Shown here piece after piece: positions 57,324-64,000 of a stretch of 64,000 bases of DNA (position 1 is its first letter; the number at the start of each line of letters is the position of its first letter). Both the position numbers and the translations under genes were made by a program. Under the pieces are notes generated by a model. The model ran no database searches. It worked only from the letters and a program-made list of their open reading frames with translations, and was not told the DNA's origin. Source of the stretch: Mugil cephalus (lineage: Eukaryota; Chordata; Actinopteri; Mugiliformes; Mugilidae); the NCBI RefSeq assembly GCF_022458985.1, contig NC_061789.1, forward strand, positions 3,451,501 to 3,515,500. Direction: 5' to 3'.

Positions 57324-60300
57324 TCAAAGTGTCTTCCTATTTTTCTTCATATTAGGTGTTGCTGGTTTATTCTTCAGCTGTTTCTTGGCTGGTTTGGTCA
57401 CCAGCTTTTCAGGCCGGGCTTTGAGGGGCTTCACGAGTTTGGGTTTCTTCACTTTTGCAGGAAGCTTCTCGTTCGGAGGAGACGAGTCAGAGACGTTTTC
57501 TGGGCAGGACGCGAAGACTTGGACGTCCTTCACCGTCTGACCCATGAGCTCTGGAGGGTGACCGCAGGTTGCAGCCACCTCCAAACTCGCGTTCTCCATC
57601 CACCTGAGCAGCCGACACAATGAGAGGAATGTGCTTGGTAAGACAGATAGATAGGTTGAGTTTTATTACTTATTTATTTTATTACACATGCACAGGTACA
57701 GAGCAACAAAATGCTAAACTAGTGCAATATTCGGTGCATTCGGTGATTGTTTAAGTTTGAGGGAGATTGGTCACCGACCTGCGTAGAGGCAGCAGAGAGC
57801 AGTCACACAGCAGAGGGTTGTCCTGCAGATCGACCGCCTCCAGGCCGAGGAGTGGTCTCAGGTCAGGAAGCTCCTCTAGCTGGTTTCCTCTCAGGGTCAG
57901 AGTCGTCAGACCAGGACCCAGACCCAGCAGAGCATCCTTGGACATCTGGATGGTGGTACAGTGGAAGGAAATGATCAGAAACTCATTTTGTAGTGACGTC
58001 TTTGGTTGTTTTAACAGCTGTTGGATTGTCATGCTAGTTAGCATGTGCTAACACGCTCAGCTAAGATGGCGAACATACGAAACCAACTAAAAATGAGTAT
58101 GTTGCCATGATAGCGTTACCATATAGCGGGAAACTTTTGGTGCCTTTTATGCTATTATGCTAGCATACAGTGCTAGCAATTTTATTCAGATTTTTTAAAT
58201 TTCTGCATGAAATCACCTGAAACCCAATCAAGCATTGTAAAATGAGCCAGTATTACTTATCAATGAGGTGAATGTCAAGTTCATTTCAAGGCCAAATCAG
58301 AGACCAATGTGCTGAGACTTTGGTGTCGTTTAGTTCCTCATTTAGTTGAAATAAATCAGGGATTTGTCTCAGTCTGACCTTCACAAACAGATTTCTGACG
58401 AGCACAGACAGTTGTTGCTCATCATCCTGGAGAATGTTACATCTCTGAAGAGTTTGAAATTCACAAAATATCCACAGTAAGACAGATTTAGAACAAATGG
58501 AGATTCAAGACGACTGTTCCCCTCCTCAGGTGTGGTCCACCAACAAAGATCACTCCATAATAATTTGAGAGGTACCAAAATTATGCACCAGTAGGACTTG
58601 GTGTCCTACGTCCTACTCAGTCTTTAATTGGGTCGAACAACTTGAACAACCACTATGCAACCTCCATGTTCCTCAAGAAGAAAACTGAAAACATAAAAAA
58701 CAAACCTTCTTCGTTCCCATCTCGTTCATGTGAAGCCTTTTCAGACTTTGCGATATGGGCTGGAAAGCGGCTGGTCCCACCCAGCTAATTGAGTTTTGAG
58801 ACAGGTTGAGCTCCTCCAGATTCGGAGCTTCAAGAAGAGCCTTGGTAGGAACCTCGCTCAGCTGGTTTGAATCCAGGTGAAGCGTACTCAGCAAAGCAGA
58901 GTTCAGAGCCCCATTAGCAATGTCAGTAATCGTGTTGTTGCTCAGGTACAGTTCCCTGAGTGTGGGCGTCGTTGAGGACAGCAAACCAGTGGGCTCTAGT
59001 TTTGGGATGGTGTTTCGCTCCAGATGTAACACGAACAGACCTGGTAAGAGCGACAGAGCTACAGGAGATACAAAGCAGAGGACATAATCATGTTTCAGTT
59101 CCAGCGTTTCTCACAAACAAGTTTAATTCCTTTAATGTGACAAGACGAGGCACAACTTACCTCCTCCAGGGAACTGTGCCAGCCGGTTCCCTTCCAGGTA
59201 GAGGTAGGTGAGCTTCGGGACTCCAGCAAAAGCTCTGGGGTCCAAGAATGTGAGGTCATTGTCAGAAAGGTACAAGTAGAACAGGTCTGCCATGCCCTGG
59301 AAAGCACCACCTTCAATTTCATGTATCTTGCAGAGCTCCAGGTGAAGAGAAACAGTTTGAGTGACGCCAGGGAAGCTTTTGGCAGGAAGGTAGTGGAAGT
59401 GATTGCTGCGGAGGTCGAGCAGCTGTGTCTTGGCGGGGAAACCTTTCGGGACTTTAGTATGACCCCGGCCTTCACAAGTGGCATGTTGGGCTTCAATCTG
59501 CAAAGGGAACAAATTAGATATGACAGTAAATCTAGATGGAATTATATACAAATGTTGTTTTTGTAGTTTTAAAATGTATGGCCCCAAAATGTCCTTTAGA
59601 GGGCGCAAGAAATTTGTATTGACTATCCTAGTGGTAAGGGTCAAGCACAGTATTTTTGGTAGTGGGACAACAGTAATAAATAAGTGTTTCCGCCCGGTTT
59701 CGAACCGGGGACCTTTCGCGTGTGAGGCGAACGTGATAACCACTACACTACGGAAACGGCTGAGAAAGGTGAATCTTCCACTCAACTAATTGTCGGATCT
59801 AATGGAACAGTATATAGTGATTCAGTGCATCTATTAAAAACATGCAACAAATCCACTAAACACCAGCAAAAATATGTATGTCAATATGTATGTAGGTGCA
59901 ACGATATTACCACATGATTGGGTCGATGTCTCACGTAGTTTCCGTAGTGTAGTGGTTATCACGTTCGCCTAACACGCGAAAGGTCCCCGGTTCGAAACCG
60001 GGCGGAAACAGATTTTTTATTTTTCAATATAAATATTTGCACTCACGAAAACAATAAAACATATTTATTCCTTACGTCATGGTCTGTTTTTAAATTTCAG
60101 TATTTCAACAAGGACACCCTGCTGTTATTTTTTTGAGCTTTTTGTGGACAGTGGCTCTTATATAAACCAGGCAAATCTCAGAAAAATTGTTGAGACAGTT
60201 GAGATTTGTATGAGAGTCACTTAAGGTGAGGACAGATGTGTACTGTTTCACATGATTTCAAGAAGAACTTATAAACATAGCCACATTCTCGATCATATAA

Positions 60301-63300
60301 GGGTCGCGGACATTGGCCAAGATGGCGACCGCTAGTACCACCTACACTGAGCTTCAAAACAGAAGTTGCAAAACAGTTGCAAAAAGTTTATCCATCATTA
60401 TAATCTGTCAGAGGCCTAAACTGACTATTATTTTTAGAGACATAGACAATCTTTAGCAAAACTTTGAGATGTTACAGCACTTAAAGTTGACAAGTACTAG
60501 CATGTTAGCATCAAGTATTAAGATATGTACAGACTAGCAGCAGCAGTGTGGTGACAACAGACCATGAAAGGTAATGATATTTGGTAACTTTAGCGACGAT
60601 TTGAGATAAAATGTTTGGGGGCCCGAAGTGGCTGGTTTGGTTAATAAAAAATTATCCAAAAATTTCCCAAACAAAACCATTTCACTCACGTCACATTCAC
60701 AGTCAACTGGACACTTGATGTTCTGCTTGGGCTTCGCTGTGGGTAGGAGTGCTGTGCTTTCCTTCTCCTCCTCCTCTTCCTCCTCCTTTAGCGTCTCCTC
60801 TTTGCTTCGGCATCGAAGATCCGCAGGAGCCACCGTTTGCAGAGGCTCATCTGAGAGGTGAGGGGGTCCAGCGCAGGCCCCCAGTAGCTTTAAACCACCA
60901 ACCCTCGCCCAATGCTTCAGGGGCCTCAGGAAGCAGTTACAGTTGATGGCGTTCCCTGCGTTGAGAAAAACAACAACAACAAGCATCAGCCTTCTGCATA
61001 CGAACATCTCTCGTGGTTTTTATTTCTTCAGGGCAGAGTTGTACCCGTCAGGTTGAGGCTGGTTAGCTTCTTGGGGCCGGAGAGCGGCTCCAGGTAACGA
61101 AGCTGATTGTGGCTCAGGTCCAAGTGGGAGAGTAGCGGAGTTTGGGACAAAGCCTGGTCCGACAGGTCCTGGAGGGACATGTGGTCCAGGTAGAGGTGTG
61201 TGAGCTTCGCCATGGAGACAGATTCTTCTCCGAGGTAGATCATGGGGTTGTGGCTCATGTCCAGACGAGTGACATGAACAAGTCTTTACAGAGGACGGAG
61301 ATTGGAGAATAAAAGGATTTATTCTTTGTGTACCGGTTAAAAAAGACGACAACAGAAATGAGTCTTCACCTCATCATCGTCTGCGTTGGGAAGAACTGCA
61401 GCTCGTTGTGATCCAGGCTGAGGCGGTTGAGGGTGAAGAGTCCAGTAAACGCCTCGTGTGCCAGGTTGTTCAGGGAGTTGTAGCTGAGACGAAGCCACTT
61501 GATGTTGTTCAGACCCTGGAAGCAGAATGAAGTATTTAGAGTTTTCTGTATTTGTAATATTTCACTTTGCTTGACTGGATTTTCAGGACCTGCACTAGAG
61601 TGTGTCAAAGTGCTTTACTCTACCTGGAAGGCCATGTTCGGGATGTAAACCAGCTGGTTGTGGGTGAGGGACAGCATGTTGAGGAAGCCGAGCTGCGTGA
61701 AGGCTCCAGGTTGGATCTCCTCGACTCGATTGTGGTCCAGATGCAGCTCCTTCAGGGAGGAGAGACCATCAAAGGACTCCTGCAATGGTAAAAAAATAAA
61801 TAAATAAAAATAAGTGATCAGAAAAGTAAATGGAAACAAAGGAAAACCGGACTTGTTGGGTTTCTTGAAGACGTACGATCCAAGTCTTTAGCCCTAAAAT
61901 ACTGGTGTGGATCCAAAAAAGCGTTGAATAAGGTCAGCTGGACTTGTAGAACTGGACTTGACCTTATTCATTTTTTTGGGTTACCATGACCTGGATGACT
62001 GAGAACCTTCACAGACATACTGGTGTGGAGTAAACAGTTGCATCTGTGGGTGTTACCCATCAGAAACTTTCATGATGAGGGTCCTTTAATGATCAGATGC
62101 TTGAGTGAGAACTACAACATATCTTGTATCGCCACACGTTTCTGATTTCTACCTGGTAAAGGACGTCGATCTTGTTGTAGGCCAGGTTTAGGGACACGAC
62201 GCGGCCCAGACCGCGGAAGGCGCCTTCTTTCACCTTGACGATGTTGCAGCGCTGCAGGTTGAGGTGGGTGAGGTAGGGCGTGTGGAGGAACGCCCCTCTG
62301 GGTAACACCTGCAGGTCGTTATTCCTCAGGTCGAGTTTGACGGTAATCTGTGTTGGAATGATTAAAACAAACAAACAAACAAACAAACAAAAAACAAGAT
62401 GGAAGCCAGACGAGATTCCCCCCGCACGCTATTTTTAATGTAGCATGAAGTTGGAGTCTCTCTGTTGGGAAGTGATGCTGCTTCTGCAAAGATCTGCTGA
62501 GCCAGTCAGATCATTTGGGTCTTAATGTGGAGACAGATGGAGAGTAAAGGTTCTTTTACAGGACATAGAGGGGTCATTTATACTTGTACCTCGTCAGTCT
62601 GTCTCTCTCTGTAAAAACACCACCCAGACACTAGGCGGCGCTGTGGATTTTTTTTGCCAGGTAGCTTAATTATGTTTCCACTTCCTGCTTCACTTTCACT
62701 CTCAACAATGACAACTCAAACTTAAACACGAGTTGTACAAATGTCTGTATCTCCGAATCTCCTCGGTAACCGATTCTTTATTGATCCAAAACAACCAATT
62801 AAAAAAATTAGGGAGATGAGGAAGCAGCTGGAAAGTGGAAACACGCTACTACCAAGCGGACCAGTCTCAACTCTCGTCCTCTGCGTCACGTTATGTTACG
62901 TAGGAATCTGCATTAACGCCAAAGCCAACGTAACAACATTCGTCAAACTGAGCCCCAGGTAGTTGACTATTAAATTGAATTAAGAGGTATTTTAAGCACG
63001 CCACATAATACAAGACTTTAGATTTAGATTCTGCTATTAGGCCTGTCGAAATTTATGATAACATATAAAACAATTTTTAAATCAAAAAGTTGACAGAGAT
63101 CAGGGGCGTCACCAGGTTTTAAGGACGGGGAGGCTCAGGCCCCAGAAGATCCAGCACAGGATGTAAGCGAACGTAGCGCATGAGCACAAAATTTCACAAA
63201 CAGCTAACGTTTCACTTTTCAAGAACAAATGCAGCAAACTCCAATTGCACAGATTTCAGATTGAATATGTGGAGCCATGAAAAATATTACTTAATAACTA

Positions 63301-63769
63301 GAAAAATACTGAGTGCAAGAAAGGTCGCAGGGAAAACGTGGACTGGATTTTCAGTGATGTGGGCGCTCTCTATATGAACAAGTGAAGGAAAACGGACAGA
63401 TTTACAATCGTATGTAAATGATCATATTTATATAATTACTTATTTAAACTAATATTCTGGCCTAATGAGGTCAGTGACAGAGATCAAGGAATTTGTCACA
63501 TATTCTGTAGAAATCTCATTATTAGACTCAGTCGATTAAGAAACTTGTTTAAATGAGATGTATGAATGTGTGAAACGAATGAACCGCACAGTGTTTGAAC
63601 TCCTCACCTCGTCTACAGTCGGAGGAACCTCCATCAGGTTCTTTCCAACGCAGGCTACAGTCAGTTTCGCTGCGTCACAGCTGCACTCTCTGGGACATCT
63701 TTTAGCCTCCGCGGTCAAACTCAACAATGACATCAGCGACAAAACCGCAGCAGAGACCAACATCTGCAT
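57324..63769 (-). CDS. chadl: CHADL, chondroadherin-like protein
   Basis: Secreted leucine-rich-repeat protein of cartilage matrix, reported to bind collagen and restrain chondrocyte differentiation. Ten coding exons in transcript order: 63769-63608, 62347-62153, 61779-61624, 61515-61370, 61283-61045, 60955-60690, 59497-59161, 59058-58706, 57945-57779, 57603-57324; 2,301 nt, giving 766 aa (human 762). Order: signal peptide (about 1-22); LRRNT with CPRECSC; first LRR block; LRRCT (NCNCFLRPLKHW); acidic linker with a Glu run; second LRRNT (CPVDCECD); second LRR block with YLYLSDN and YLYLEGN; second LRRCT (CDCSLLPLRRWM); lysine-rich C-terminus. The two-block plan matches the family. A start two codons later (after CAG at 63764-63766) is possible if that is the acceptor. 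Exon 9 starts inside an LRR; every junction closes in phase. Confidence 0.95.
59685..59757 (-). tRNA. tRNA-Val (anticodon CAC) in a CHADL intron
   Basis: A 73-nt cloverleaf: acceptor GTTTCCG/CGGAAAC, anticodon stem TTCGC/GCGAA with loop CTCACAC, T arm CCGGTTCGAAACCGG. Same strand as CHADL, in the intron between exons 6 and 7. Downstream sequence has only TTAT-type short T-runs close by, so the Pol III terminator is weak or distant. It differs from the neighbour at 59938 in one base, the first anticodon position. Confidence 0.95.
59938..60010 (+). tRNA. tRNA-Val (anticodon AAC) in a CHADL intron
   Basis: A 73-nt cloverleaf identical to the tRNA at 59685-59757 except for loop CTAACAC (anticodon AAC). 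It is on the opposite strand and head-to-head with the first, 180 bp apart. A run of six T follows within 3 nt of the 3' end (GATTTTTTA), a normal terminator. Confidence 0.96.
61855..62025 (-). mobile_element. Small Penelope-like fragment in a CHADL intron
   Basis: Contains TTTCTTGAAGACGT, GCGTTGAATAAGGTCAGCTGG and ACCATGACCTGGATGACTGA, all words of the ends of the fragments at 21.2-21.8 and 53.6-54.2 kb. It is short, rearranged and non-coding. It lies in the intron between coding exons 2 and 3. Confidence 0.55.
62387..63607 (-). other. CHADL intron between coding exons 1 and 2
   Basis: About 1.2 kb (from 62348). Short open frames occur on both strands, but none has codon pattern, homology or splice context that I can support. 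A fragment near 63103-63145 (GGGGCGTCACCAGG) may be repeat-derived. Confidence 0.4.
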
Positions 63770-63840
63770 CGGATGAAACAGAAATCTGATGAATGAAAGA
63801 CTTTCAGCTCATCACACTGATCAGAAACAGGTTGTCTTAC

Positions 63841-63905
63841 CTTTAAGATTCGAGCGTCCGACCACCGTCAACCAAACGAAGCTACAACAAGTCCAGGACT
63901 TTATT
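63841..63905 (-). other. Candidate CHADL 5' UTR exon
   Basis: A donor AAAG|GTAAGAC lies at 63841/63840 on the minus strand, about 70 bp upstream of the coding exon. Candidate acceptors ATCAG and GATGCAG lie near 63793 and 63764. A short non-coding first exon is likely. The upstream limit is not visible. Confidence 0.45.
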
Positions 63906-64000
63906 CCACTCTGACTGCGTCCAGGTTCTGGGGTCCGTGGAGCCGCATGCTAACAAACAAGGCTGTGGTAAATTCTTCAGCTGTGACCTCTGGTCTCCGC

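Noticed and set aside
59321-59789. Plus-strand open frames overlapping CHADL exon 7 and the tRNA-Val gene
   Set aside because: Antisense shadows of the LRR exon and a tRNA; no independent support.

Overview
The window is vertebrate nuclear DNA, almost certainly from a teleost fish. Its genes are multi-exon with GT/AG introns, it holds Tx1-clade, L1 and Penelope-like retroelements of the kind common in fish, and its single-copy genes are those of human 22q13.2 (XPNPEP3, ST13, RBX1, CHADL). I rebuilt each gene exon by exon; the reading phases close exactly for ST13 (368 aa), RBX1 (108 aa), CHADL (766 aa) and five of six immunoglobulin-superfamily genes.

Layout. 1-3.9 kb: 5' part of XPNPEP3 (minus strand, running off the left edge). 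3.9-5.5 kb: head-to-head promoter region. 5.6-13.5 kb: ST13 (plus). 14.1-15.8 kb: RBX1 (minus), with a housekeeping-type promoter carrying YY1, CRE and ETS sites. 17.3-52.2 kb: a tandem array of six B7/butyrophilin-like Ig receptor genes, all minus strand and all with the exon plan signal peptide / V-set / C-set / transmembrane / short tail. 56.5-63.9 kb: a tRNA-Gln gene, then CHADL (minus), with a divergent tRNA-Val pair in one intron.

The array is the accessory part of the window. It grew by segmental duplication that carried the RBX1 promoter and first exon along: two more intact copies of that block lie at 22.3 and 54.8 kb. Mobile DNA has reshaped it: a nearly full-length but broken Tx1-clade LINE at 26.9-32.1 kb, a 5'-truncated L1 with a very G-rich 3' region at 37.8-42.8 kb lying in the last intron of copy 4, repeated Penelope-like fragments, a possible solo LTR, and an old LINE fragment shared by the first introns of copies 1, 2, 3 and 6. 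Copies 4 and 5 form a near-perfect 3,475-bp tandem duplication; copy 5 is frameshifted. Differences between copies gather in the parts of the V domain that match CDR loops, whereas the C domain and tail are almost invariant.

The housekeeping genes act separately: mitochondrial aminopeptidase, HSC70 co-chaperone, cullin-RING ligase subunit, cartilage matrix LRR protein. The Ig array is probably an immune or cell-contact receptor cluster. I found no CRISPR array, bacterial operon or intact virus.
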